A stretch of 6,927 bases of DNA from a bacterium (GCA_016930435.1 JAFGGQ010000153.1:1-6927), one strand, 5' to 3'. Counted from the first letter of the stretch, positions 1 through 6,896 are shown. Numbers and translations are program-made. Notes: generated by a model not told the origin, from the sequence alone.

Positions 1-6
1 ATCTTT

Positions 7-48
7 GTCCTACCCGTTCACCGGGGGGACCTCTCCACGCAAGTGGAG
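7..48. other. two adjacent hairpins downstream of the uvrC/nlpC operon
   Basis: Two inverted repeats lie side by side. Bases 33-48 form a perfect 6-bp stem (CTCCAC/GTGGAG) with a 4-base loop, GCAA on the plus strand. Bases 7-30 form a second stem of 4+4 pairs (GTCC/GGAC outside, CCCG/CGGG inside) separated by a small 1x2 internal loop. They begin 32 bases after the stop codon of the leftward operon. The position suits transcription termination or mRNA 3'-end protection, but no T-run follows either stem on the minus strand, so a standard intrinsic terminator is not supported. A REP-like interspersed palindromic element is an alternative. The base pairing is visible; the function is not. Confidence 0.45.
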
Positions 49-79
49 TAAAGGAGGAAAGGAAAACTATTTCTATGGA

Positions 80-631
80 TTATTTCTCAATGAATAATCT
101 CCTGCCGCCGGCATAACGGTCCTTGAAAAAACCACTGGATAAAGAGCTGATAACGACCCCTTCTGTAGTTGAGGCATGCGTAAATTTGCTATTACCCAGA
201 TATATACCTACATGATCCGCCATGTTATCCCTGTTCGTCTGGAAAAAAACAAGATCCCCAATCCGAAGATCATCCCTATTTACCTTCATACCCCTCTGAT
301 ACTGCTCCGCCACTGTACGTGGTAATTCGAGATCATATACCATACTGTAGAGCAGCCTTGTATAACCGGAACAATCGATGCCCTTTCGGGAATTCCCGCC
401 GTATTTATAGGGAGTGCCTATATATAAATTGACCAGACCGAACAAGGCATCCGCTTTGAAGCTCTCTTCGGGTATTTCCGTTATTTCCTGGGGTACAGGT
501 GCCGTCACTGATGGTTTGGGCGGTGCAGTTTCCCTTTTTTCAGGAACCGTGGGCTGAACCATATAACGGGGACTCTGACTGCAGCCGCTAAGCAGTATTA
601 ATTCCAGTAGCATTAACGCGCAAAGAGTCAT
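80..631 (-). CDS. NlpC/P60 lipoprotein moiety, possibly a separate gene starting at the internal ATG
   Basis: Counting from the ATG at 631, this is a 183-residue protein built like a stand-alone NlpC/Spr-type lipoprotein. It has a hydrophobic stretch, then a lipobox LLSGC with the lipidated Cys at fusion residue 627, then a Pro/Glu-rich linker (about 628-665), then an NlpC/P60 papain-like domain. The catalytic signature is present: DCSGY with C697, DHVGIYLG with H750, and a third polar residue at H762 in THAS. Family members cut peptidoglycan stem peptides, typically the D-Glu to diaminopimelate bond, and here the enzyme would sit in the periplasm on a lipid anchor. Two things are odd. The frame is continuous with uvrC, and the n-region from this ATG has no Lys or Arg; the positive charges (K604, K607, K610) lie in the UvrC tail just before it. 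No Shine-Dalgarno is visible. The domain call is secure; the separate start is inferred. Confidence 0.8.
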   Translation of the reverse strand: MTLCALMLLELILLSGCSQSPRYMVQPTVPEKRETAPPKPSVTAPVPQEITEIPEESFKADALFGLVNLYIGTPYKYGGNSRKGIDCSGYTRLLYSMVYDLELPRTVAEQYQRGMKVNRDDLRIGDLVFFQTNRDNMADHVGIYLGNSKFTHASTTEGVVISSLSSGFFKDRYAGGRRLFIEK

Positions 632-2461
632 TTTGTAAGGTTTCAGGAATTTTAGAATTGCTTTAGCCACTTTTTCTGAGACTGAGCAATGCTGTTTTAG
701 TTCCTCCGGTGATGCGCCGGCTATATTCGATAGGGATCTGTATTTTCTTAGCAATTGTTCCTGGGTTCTCGGGCCCACTCCGTGGATACTCAGCAGCACT
801 TCTGCCTTCATCTTTATCCGACGGCGTGAACGATGAAAGGTAATGGCAAACCGATGCACCTCATCCCGGATCCTTTGCAGGAGTTTCAAACTGGGGGAAT
901 TCCTGGGGAGGTTTATGGGCTCCTTACGCCCTAAGATAAAAAGTTCATCCAGCCGCTTGGCAATACTAACGATCTCTATCTCCTTATCCAGCTTAAGCTG
1001 AGCCAAAGCTTCCGCTGCGGCATTTAGCTGGCCTTTTCCGCCGTCTATCAGGATCAACTCCGGTAATTTTTTTTTCTCTTTAATCCACCGTTTATAGCGC
1101 CGGGTAACCACTTCCTTCATCATCGCAAAATCATCCTGACCCTTTACATCCTTGATGATGAATTTCCGGTAATCGCCTTTGTGCGGTTTTCCCTGCAGAA
1201 AGGTTACTGCCGCTCCGACGGCATTACTCTCGCCAAGGTTGGAGATATCGAACGCGTCTATCTTTCGGGGAAGCCTTTTTAAGCCCAATTCATCCTGCAA
1301 AAGCGTCAGCACCTTAGGCAGATGGATTTGTTCCCGGGTGATCTTAAGCTCGGTAAGCAATAATTCGGCATTCTTTACCGCTAATTTAAGGGTTTTGAAT
1401 TTATCGCCTTGTTTGGGGACGATGATCCTGACCGCGCTTTTTTCGCCACGCAATCCTGTAAGCCAGGTCCGAATATCCTTTATTTCTTCATCGGGAAGTT
1501 GCTCCTGAAGATAAATCTCCCGGGGAATATTGGGATTATCGGAATAGTATTGTTTCAAAAATCCGGTAATAACCTCTTCTCTCGGGGTCTCTGAAGTAAA
1601 GGTAAGGTGAAATTGTGGACGGCCTATCACATAACCTTCCCTGAATATGAACACGACGGCGATAGCATCTTTTAATCCGAATGCAAGGGCAATAAAATCC
1701 CGGTCCTCCAGATCCTCCATATCGATCTTCTGAGGCCTGGTTACTTCGGCTATAGCCTGCAGTTGGTCCCGGTATTCGGAAGCTGCCTCAAAATCCAAAT
1801 CCTGGGATGCTTTCTGCATGAGACCATTAATTGTTTTGGTAATCTCGCTCCGTTTGCCCTTCAGAAATAGGACGATGTTCCTGATCTGCTCCTGGTAATC
1901 CTGAGGGGATATCTTCCCGGCACAGGGCGCGTAACAGCGCTTAATCTCATAGTTCAAGCATGGTTTTCCGGGACTGCTCCGTGGAAGAATTTGATTACAA
2001 TCCCGGATCCTGAATATCCTTTTAACGGTTTCCAGGGTTTTTCTCATGTAGGTAGCGCTGGTATAAGGGCCGAAATATATGGCGTTATCGCGTTCCTTGC
2101 GCCGTACAACCAGTATCCGGGGATAAGGCTCCCTGGTTATTTTCAAGTAAGGGTAATGCTTGTCGTCCTTCAGATTTACATTATAGCGGGGGTGCTCCTC
2201 CTTGACCAGATTTGCTTCCAAAATCAGAGCCTCATTCTCATTATCGGTGACTACATAATCCAGATCCTGTATCCTCTTGCGGAGTGCTTCTGTTTTAGGA
2301 TGAAGATCGCCCTTCTGAAAATATGAGCGAACCCGGGAGCGGAGTCTCTTGGCTTTGCCAATATAGATTATCCGTCCTTTTTGGTCCTTGAAAAGATAAA
2401 CGCCTGGTTTTTGGGGTAATTGGCTTATCTTGGAGAGAATATCCACATCAAACTTTTCCAT
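80..2461 (-). CDS. uvrC: UvrC excinuclease subunit read through in frame into an NlpC/P60 lipoprotein
   Basis: Residues 1-610 are a full-length UvrC, matching the roughly 600-residue family norm. UvrC is the cytoplasmic nuclease that makes both incisions in UvrABC nucleotide excision repair. Visible parts in order: an N-terminal GIY-YIG nuclease (GVY at 20-22, YIGKAK at 33-38, conserved Glu near 77); four cysteines at 155, 168, 176 and 180, matching the Fe-S cluster positions known in UvrC; a UVR motif that contacts UvrB (about 205-240); an RNase H-like nuclease (FDIS with D405, D443/D444, IDGG with D473, H536); and a helix-hairpin-helix DNA-binding end (about 555-608, IHGVGP). No stop follows. 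The frame continues into a 183-residue lipoprotein-type NlpC/P60 domain, annotated separately. The ATG at 2461 is 3 bases after the upstream barrel gene's TAG and has no clear Shine-Dalgarno, which suggests translational coupling. The UvrC identity is very secure; whether the 793-residue fusion exists in the cell is uncertain. Confidence 0.93.
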   Translation of the reverse strand: MEKFDVDILSKISQLPQKPGVYLFKDQKGRIIYIGKAKRLRSRVRSYFQKGDLHPKTEALRKRIQDLDYVVTDNENEALILEANLVKEEHPRYNVNLKDDKHYPYLKITREPYPRILVVRRKERDNAIYFGPYTSATYMRKTLETVKRIFRIRDCNQILPRSSPGKPCLNYEIKRCYAPCAGKISPQDYQEQIRNIVLFLKGKRSEITKTINGLMQKASQDLDFEAASEYRDQLQAIAEVTRPQKIDMEDLEDRDFIALAFGLKDAIAVVFIFREGYVIGRPQFHLTFTSETPREEVITGFLKQYYSDNPNIPREIYLQEQLPDEEIKDIRTWLTGLRGEKSAVRIIVPKQGDKFKTLKLAVKNAELLLTELKITREQIHLPKVLTLLQDELGLKRLPRKIDAFDISNLGESNAVGAAVTFLQGKPHKGDYRKFIIKDVKGQDDFAMMKEVVTRRYKRWIKEKKKLPELILIDGGKGQLNAAAEALAQLKLDKEIEIVSIAKRLDELFILGRKEPINLPRNSPSLKLLQRIRDEVHRFAITFHRSRRRIKMKAEVLLSIHGVGPRTQEQLLRKYRSLSNIAGASPEELKQHCSVSEKVAKAILKFLKPYKMTLCALMLLELILLSGCSQSPRYMVQPTVPEKRETAPPKPSVTAPVPQEITEIPEESFKADALFGLVNLYIGTPYKYGGNSRKGIDCSGYTRLLYSMVYDLELPRTVAEQYQRGMKVNRDDLRIGDLVFFQTNRDNMADHVGIYLGNSKFTHASTTEGVVISSLSSGFFKDRYAGGRRLFIEK

Positions 2462-2464
2462 GAT

Positions 2465-3997
2465 CTAAAAACGATGCTCGACACCAAAATAACCCCTGAA
2501 ACCGCTGCTGTAACGATCCGGATAATAGGGGAATTCCCTATTAAAAATGTTATTCACAGCCAGGGTCAGAACCAGATTATCCTGCTCCCAGGAAATACTC
2601 CCCCCTACTTTGGTATAGGAATACAGCGGGGCAGAAACGATTTTGTCGGGGATGTAAATATTGCGGTTACCCGACCAGAAATAATTCAGTTTTAACAGAA
2701 ACTGATCGCTGATCTGAAACTGGAAGGTGTCTATCAGGGAGACTTTTGGGGTAAAAGGGAGATAATATTGGTCCACTTCTATGATGCTGTGGTCAAAGTA
2801 AAACCTTCCGCCGGCGGAGTGAAAATCATCTCTAAATTTATCTACCCTCATAGTCAATGAACAGCGGTTCTTGAATTGCTGCCATCCATTATGCAAAGTC
2901 AGTTCGACGTCCTGCCTAATAGTATTGTAATTATCCACGTAGAGCATTCTATTTGAAGTGTCGTATGAAGCTACAAAATCATCTTCAACCTTTTGCAGAT
3001 TGGCCTTTATCCAGAGTGAATTATCATCGTTTAAATAGAATTTAGCACCTCCGGTAATCCTGAATTTATCCCTTGCTTGCCGGAGATAATTATTGAAATA
3101 AATGATATTTTCACCATCTGCAATCAGGAAATAATCAGGGGAGTAGAAATCGGGGGAATACTCCAGAAAAACTCGCAGGGGATAAGAGTCAAAATGGCTT
3201 TCAAAGTATGGGGTGATCAAGGTATCATTGTAAGTTAAATAGCCATTCAATCCGGCTTTAACTTTAAGATTGGGGATGGCATAGATCAAATAGGGGTTAA
3301 CTTTAACATTCAAATAATTTGAATAATCGCCGGAATCCACATTGTTCCTTGCCCGTTCAACTTCAAGGTTAAGGTTGCCCCCCAGATTATCCCAGAAGTT
3401 CCAGAATATCTCGGTTTTGCTTTCACCCCTTTGAAATGAATATTTCCAAAGTGTTTTCGAGATCCCGGTCTCCCCTTCTAATTGTGCAATAATGGCAAAT
3501 TTGTCCATGGGGATAATCACTTTTCCCCCTAACTTATAATCCCACAAAGTAGGCCAATTAAGAAAATCATCCTCTGCCCTGTCATAATAAGCTTCAGAAT
3601 AAAATGCGGCCGAGTACAGGGAGTCATGGTTTAGCACATAATAACCATCCATATTAATTTTCTGGTAGGTTACGAAGTCATTGTCCTTTACCGCTTGAAA
3701 GTTAATGGCGCGTTTTGGGGCCTGGTGGTAAAAGTTGATCTCGTACTTGAAATCCGGTCCGATGTAGAGACCGTTCCGATAATACTCAGGCTCATAAAAT
3801 CCGGAAAGGTATTTGATAAATGGGTCCTCGAAAAATGAAAGCAGATCGATAGGGGTGGTTACTTTCGCTTCGGTGGGTACGAATTCCGGTTCCCTTATCA
3901 GTGGTTCCGGTTCATTGCCTTCCACCGCCATTCCGCGGTGTGCCATAACCAGCACCAGGCAAGTATAAGCGACCTTGAATCTTAACTTATGCTTCAT
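2465..3997 (-). CDS. plugless TonB-receptor-like outer-membrane beta-barrel protein
   Basis: I cannot name the family. The N-terminus reads MKHKLRF followed by a hydrophobic stretch and an Ala-rich end (MAHRGMA), which looks like a Sec signal peptide without a lipobox Cys. After a Pro/Glu-rich segment, the rest alternates hydrophobic or aromatic with polar residues, as transmembrane beta strands do, and is very rich in Tyr and Phe. The end contains NNIFNREFPYYP and finishes in HRF; this asparagine-rich final-strand motif with a terminal Phe is typical of the C-terminus of TonB-dependent receptors. There is no room for, and no sign of, the plug domain or TonB box, so active TonB-driven transport is unlikely. 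The frame opens further upstream at TTG 4003 and GTG 4000, but I chose the ATG at 3997 (510 residues) because it directly begins the charged n-region. It is followed at 3 bases by uvrC. The substrate is unknown. Confidence 0.7.
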   Translation of the reverse strand: MKHKLRFKVAYTCLVLVMAHRGMAVEGNEPEPLIREPEFVPTEAKVTTPIDLLSFFEDPFIKYLSGFYEPEYYRNGLYIGPDFKYEINFYHQAPKRAINFQAVKDNDFVTYQKINMDGYYVLNHDSLYSAAFYSEAYYDRAEDDFLNWPTLWDYKLGGKVIIPMDKFAIIAQLEGETGISKTLWKYSFQRGESKTEIFWNFWDNLGGNLNLEVERARNNVDSGDYSNYLNVKVNPYLIYAIPNLKVKAGLNGYLTYNDTLITPYFESHFDSYPLRVFLEYSPDFYSPDYFLIADGENIIYFNNYLRQARDKFRITGGAKFYLNDDNSLWIKANLQKVEDDFVASYDTSNRMLYVDNYNTIRQDVELTLHNGWQQFKNRCSLTMRVDKFRDDFHSAGGRFYFDHSIIEVDQYYLPFTPKVSLIDTFQFQISDQFLLKLNYFWSGNRNIYIPDKIVSAPLYSYTKVGGSISWEQDNLVLTLAVNNIFNREFPYYPDRYSSGFRGYFGVEHRF

Positions 3998-4028
3998 CAC
4001 CAACCGTTCTTAATCAAATTTTTATTCA

Positions 4029-4056
4029 ATAATAGTAAGGAAATCCAAAAAGGCAA
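4029..4056 (-). promoter_or_regulatory. weak promoter candidate for the barrel-uvrC operon
   Basis: In the 101-base gap between yidC and the barrel gene, the minus strand reads TTGCCT (4056-4051, 4 of 6 to the -35 consensus), a 16-base spacer and TATTAT (4034-4029, 5 of 6 to the -10 consensus). It sits about 32 bases ahead of the chosen start codon. The gap is AT-rich, so chance matches are expected. No convincing terminator was seen after yidC, so read-through from the rpmH cluster is equally possible. Confidence 0.3.
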
Positions 4057-4104
4057 CTGAAAAATCAAAATGGAACTGCTCCGGGCGTTAACAAGCCGTT
4101 ACCC

Positions 4105-5856
4105 TTACTTATCCGCTTTCTGGAGAACCCCATCTGCCTCTAATTTGCGCTTATTTCCCAGCTCCATCATGTACTGGTGAACTACAGACAGAACGTTAAA
4201 AGTGGTCCAGTAAAGCACCAATCCCGAGGGCATATTACGGAATATAAAGAAGAAGAATATGGGCATAATATATCCCATCAATTTCTGTTTGGGATCCTTT
4301 ATGGAGATCTGTTGCTGCACGAACATAATGGCGCACATCATCAGGGGAAGAGCATAATAAGGGTCTTTCTGCGAAAGGTCCTTTATCCAGAAGATAAATG
4401 GTTGTGCTCTTAATTCGATTGTATTATAGAACACCCGGAAAAGGGCGAAAAATATAGGCATCTGAAGTACCAGTGGGAAACATCCACCCAATGGATTGAC
4501 CCCATGCTCTTTATACAGCTTCATCACCTGTTCATTTAGTTTTTGGGGATCGTTTTTAAATTCCTCCCTGATAACCTTCATCTTAGGTTCTAACTGCTTC
4601 ATCTCCATCATCGATTTCATTTGCTTCCGGGTGAGCGGGTAAAGGATGAACTTAATCAAAAGCGAAAAGATGATGATGACCAGACCGTAATTTGACACCA
4701 CGGTATTGATTTTAATGAATACCCATAGCAGTCCTGAAGCCAGGGGTGCCAGGTATTTCCAGCCAAGATCCACCACTTCATGAAAACCCTCGCCCAGTTT
4801 CTTCAGGTCAAAATAATCCTGTGGCCCAAGATAGATACGGTAATCCTGGACAATGGCATTATTGCGCTCATCGGAAAGCAAGCCGATCCCGATCTGAGGG
4901 AGCTCTACAGTGGCTTTGTCAAATTCAGTAGTATGCCATCCCCCACGCGCGATAGAACCGTTGAATTTCTCCTCGATACTGGCTAATATTACAACGAAAT
5001 ATTTTGTAGTGGTAGCTACCCAATCGGTGGATCCATCCTTCGCAATGCTGATCTCCTTACCCGCTTTAAAACTCTCCCTGTTAAACTCACCACCCATGCG
5101 GTCGCAGAATTTATAGAACCGCATCTCCTGCTTTACATCGTTTTCGGTAGGATATAGTCCGCCCTGCCACCAGAGCACTGTCTGATCGATATACAGGGAG
5201 TCCGAAAAATGCGTTTCAACATGATGATCGAGCAGGTAATTGTCCGCATTCAGTTTATATACTCGGGTCATCAGCATTCCCCCGGGAAGAACCGATGTAA
5301 AGTTAAGCTCCGTGCTGCTCTGGGCTTCTTCCAATATAATCAGGGAGTCTCCATCATAGAAAAAGGGCAGTTCGGCGGTGGAGAATGTCCCCTTGGAAGT
5401 GTTCAGTTCCATAATCAATTCCTGTTCCACGAACGGTGAAACCATCTCAACCAGGTCACCCTCCTGGCGCCTGTATTCCTTTAATTTAAAACTGACCAGA
5501 TGGGCTCCGAGGTTACTGAATTTCGCAATATAAAGTGGGGTTTCAACAGTAACTTTCATCTCCTGGAAATCCACTAACTGCCCACCTGCACCTTGCAGTT
5601 GAAGGGGAACCTCAGGAGCATCTGGCTCCTGGGCAGAAGGCCGCCCGGGCTCTTCGGCTAAACCTGAAGCCGGCAATGCGCTTTCATGCCCGGGACTCTC
5701 TGATAGCGGTTCCGGTACCCTTTCAGCAGAAGATTCTCCCGCCGCCGGGGCAACTGCCTGATCACGCTGAGGCCCACTAATATATTTCTGATAAAAGGGT
5801 AATAATAAAACTACTACAGCAACTAATACTAAACCAATTATCGTTCGTTTATCCAT
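4105..5856 (-). CDS. yidC: YidC membrane protein insertase
   Basis: YidC (Oxa1 family) inserts proteins into the inner membrane, alone or with SecYEG. The 583-residue length fits the Gram-negative form. Features in order: an N-terminal transmembrane helix (about 6-20, after MDKRT); a Pro/Glu/Ala-rich low-complexity linker (about 28-90); a large periplasmic domain (about 100-355); and the conserved insertase core (about 368-565) with several hydrophobic helices. Family hallmarks in the core are YPLTRKQMKSM (406-416), NPLGGCFP (454-461), QMPIFFALF (465-473), DPYYALP (498-504) and PSGLVLYW (543-550). The conserved groove residue, Arg366 in E. coli, aligns with K402, so the positive charge is kept but the residue differs. 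The C-terminal tail is short and charged. The ATG at 5856 lies 15 bases after the yidD stop. A weak AGGA overlaps that stop, so coupling to yidD is likely. No jag or mnmE follows. Confidence 0.97.
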   Translation of the reverse strand: MDKRTIIGLVLVAVVVLLLPFYQKYISGPQRDQAVAPAAGESSAERVPEPLSESPGHESALPASGLAEEPGRPSAQEPDAPEVPLQLQGAGGQLVDFQEMKVTVETPLYIAKFSNLGAHLVSFKLKEYRRQEGDLVEMVSPFVEQELIMELNTSKGTFSTAELPFFYDGDSLIILEEAQSSTELNFTSVLPGGMLMTRVYKLNADNYLLDHHVETHFSDSLYIDQTVLWWQGGLYPTENDVKQEMRFYKFCDRMGGEFNRESFKAGKEISIAKDGSTDWVATTTKYFVVILASIEEKFNGSIARGGWHTTEFDKATVELPQIGIGLLSDERNNAIVQDYRIYLGPQDYFDLKKLGEGFHEVVDLGWKYLAPLASGLLWVFIKINTVVSNYGLVIIIFSLLIKFILYPLTRKQMKSMMEMKQLEPKMKVIREEFKNDPQKLNEQVMKLYKEHGVNPLGGCFPLVLQMPIFFALFRVFYNTIELRAQPFIFWIKDLSQKDPYYALPLMMCAIMFVQQQISIKDPKQKLMGYIMPIFFFFIFRNMPSGLVLYWTTFNVLSVVHQYMMELGNKRKLEADGVLQKADK

Positions 5857-5871
5857 TTTTTTCTTTTCATC

Positions 5872-6084
5872 CTATGGAACCGGATCATATCCTCCCTCAC
5901 AAAAGGGATTGCACCGGATTATTCTTTTTATACCCATGAAACTCCCCTTGAGGGGCCCATATTTCCGGATAGCCTGGTAAGCATACTGGGAACAACTGGG
6001 CTGAAAACGACAGCTACTCGGAAGGACCAAACCTAAGCTGTTCTGGTAAGCCTTAATTAATCCACAAAATATTGCTCTTATCAT
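5872..6084 (-). CDS. yidD: YidD membrane protein insertion efficiency factor
   Basis: This is a 70-residue protein of the YidD family, a small inner-membrane-associated protein that assists YidC-dependent insertion. The whole family pattern is visible: [12 protein letters not shown] (24-35, with C25 and C31), an [10 protein letters not shown] segment (38-47), RIIRCNP (54-60, with C58) and the closing GGYDPVP (64-70). An N-terminal amphipathic stretch, [14 protein letters not shown], fits peripheral membrane binding. The start ATG overlaps the rnpA stop (ATGA, 6084-6081), a standard coupling arrangement, and yidC follows 15 bases downstream. Length and motifs match the family fully. There is an extra Cys at position 62 inside the NPFCEGG turn. 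Confidence 0.96.
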   Translation of the reverse strand: MIRAIFCGLIKAYQNSLGLVLPSSCRFQPSCSQYAYQAIRKYGPLKGSFMGIKRIIRCNPFCEGGYDPVP

Positions 6085-6476
6085 AGGGTATGATCATTAG
6101 TGATTTTTTTCTTTATTATTTCGAACAGCGATAATAATTCCTGGCTTAGAACATAATAATGGTTTTCTCCGCAGTCCTGAATAGCCTTTTGTACGTAAAT
6201 CAGATAATAATATGGGGTCACTGCTGCCTCCGGATTCAACCTGATTATCTCTCTTAAAATCCTTTTTATACGGTTTCGATAAACTGCGTTCCCGGTTTTT
6301 TTGGTAATCGCTATGGCAAATTTGGCAGAACCCTCACCCTTTATCGCTCTTACAGACAGGTATTTCCCAACGCCCCGATAATTCTTGCGAACCTTGAATA
6401 ATAAAAAATCATTTCTTCTACGTAAGCGCTTGCTTTGGGGAAATGTTAACCTCTGCGGACTGGCTTTACTTTTCAC
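6081..6476 (-). CDS. rnpA: ribonuclease P protein component
   Basis: RnpA is the small basic protein that binds the catalytic RNase P RNA and helps it remove 5' leaders from precursor tRNAs in the cytoplasm. The 131-residue product starts with a Lys/Arg-rich segment containing LRRRNDF (18-24), a common early family motif. It carries the signature RNR region, [15 protein letters not shown] (58-72, RNR at 67-69), followed by ILREIIR. The start is GTG at 6476, which lies inside rpmH in another frame, so the two genes overlap by 11 bases. No ATG or other start lies between it and the first conserved motif. A purine-rich AAGGGAA precedes the GTG but is closer than a normal Shine-Dalgarno, so initiation probably depends on translation of rpmH. 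The 3' end overlaps yidD by 4 bases. Confidence 0.95.
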   Translation of the reverse strand: MKSKASPQRLTFPQSKRLRRRNDFLLFKVRKNYRGVGKYLSVRAIKGEGSAKFAIAITKKTGNAVYRNRIKRILREIIRLNPEAAVTPYYYLIYVQKAIQDCGENHYYVLSQELLSLFEIIKKKITNDHTL

Positions 6477-6624
6477 TTCCCTTGCGTGGAGTTGAAACGG
6501 TAAGCTCCTTCCTGCCCTTTTTCCGCCGGTTGTTTAAAACCTTGCGGCCATCCTCCGATTCCATCCGGTTGCGAAAACCGTGCTTCCGCCTCCGCTTCAG
6601 ATTACTGGGATTCTTGGTTTTCAT
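6466..6624 (-). CDS. rpmH: 50S ribosomal protein L34
   Basis: This short gene, 52 residues plus TAA, encodes the very basic L34 protein of the large ribosomal subunit. The family pattern is plain: [16 protein letters not shown] (6-21), then [19 protein letters not shown] (26-44). The N-terminus reads MKTKNPSN rather than the common MKRTxQPS, and there is a short tail, TPRKGSEK, beyond the usual LTVS ending. The ATG at 6624 is preceded by a strong GAGGTG at 5 bases. It is the first gene of the rpmH-rnpA-yidD-yidC cluster, and its last 11 bases are shared with rnpA in another frame. Confidence 0.96.
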   Translation of the reverse strand: MKTKNPSNLKRRRKHGFRNRMESEDGRKVLNNRRKKGRKELTVSTPRKGSEK

Positions 6625-6629
6625 CTTAT

Positions 6630-6635
6630 CACCTC
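6630..6635 (-). promoter_or_regulatory. strong ribosome binding site of rpmH
   Basis: On the minus strand GAGGTG, complementary to the 16S rRNA 3' end, lies 5 bases before the rpmH ATG. It is the only clear Shine-Dalgarno in the window and fixes the L34 start. The downstream genes rnpA, yidD, yidC and uvrC have weak or no such sites. Confidence 0.85.
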
Positions 6636-6686
6636 AATTAAAATATCCTCTTTTTAAAAATTCCAAACGAATCTAAAAGACTTTTA

Positions 6687-6714
6687 ATATTATGCAAGAA
6701 TTATTTTATGGCAA
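6687..6714 (-). promoter_or_regulatory. candidate rpmH promoter
   Basis: The minus strand shows TTGCCA (6714-6709) and, after 16 bases, TAATAT (6692-6687), roughly 60 bases ahead of the rpmH ATG. A promoter is expected here because this is the first gene of the cluster. The exact hexamers are uncertain in such AT-rich DNA; shifting the -10 by one or two bases gives similar scores. Confidence 0.4.
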
Positions 6715-6799
6715 GTGAAAACTATATAAATATCGATCATGTACAAATTAGTTGCAAAAATAAAGTACTAAGGATATTATTTCAAATAAATTAGACAAA

Positions 6800-6827
6800 T
6801 GGATGATTGGATGGTTGGATGACTGGA
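6800..6827. repeat. 8-bp imperfect tandem repeat, three and a half copies
   Basis: The plus strand reads TGGATGAT, TGGATGGT, TGGATGAC and then TGGA. The unit TGGATGRY is repeated head to tail in an otherwise AT-rich, non-repetitive spacer. It could be a short iteron-like protein-binding array or simple-sequence DNA; the sequence alone does not decide. Confidence 0.75.
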
Positions 6828-6896
6828 AAAACGTCACTAAAATCTTGTAAAAACCTCGATCAATAAAAATAGATATCATGATTACTGAATGAAGTC

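Noticed and set aside
33-48. Shared 11-mer CTTGCGTGGAG between the left hairpin (minus strand) and rpmH (6480-6490, plus strand)
   Set aside because: Matches of this length are expected by chance in about 7 kb when both strands are compared.
50-76. AAAGGAGG on the plus strand followed by an ATG at 74
   Set aside because: The spacing of 16 bases is too long and the frame closes after 13 codons within the end of the lipoprotein gene.
1991-2326. Plus-strand open frame of 111 codons inside uvrC
   Set aside because: It lies antisense to the conserved GIY-YIG and cysteine-rich parts of UvrC, has no recognisable domain, and is explained as a shadow of the real gene.
4004-4104. Possible terminator between yidC and the barrel gene
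   Set aside because: Only short, imperfect GGC/GCC pairings were found and they are not followed by a clean T-run, so an intrinsic terminator is not supported.
6443-6676. Plus-strand open frame of 77 codons across rpmH
   Set aside because: It is antisense to the clearly conserved L34 gene and the start of rnpA; its Leu/Phe/Arg-rich product mirrors the basic codons of L34.
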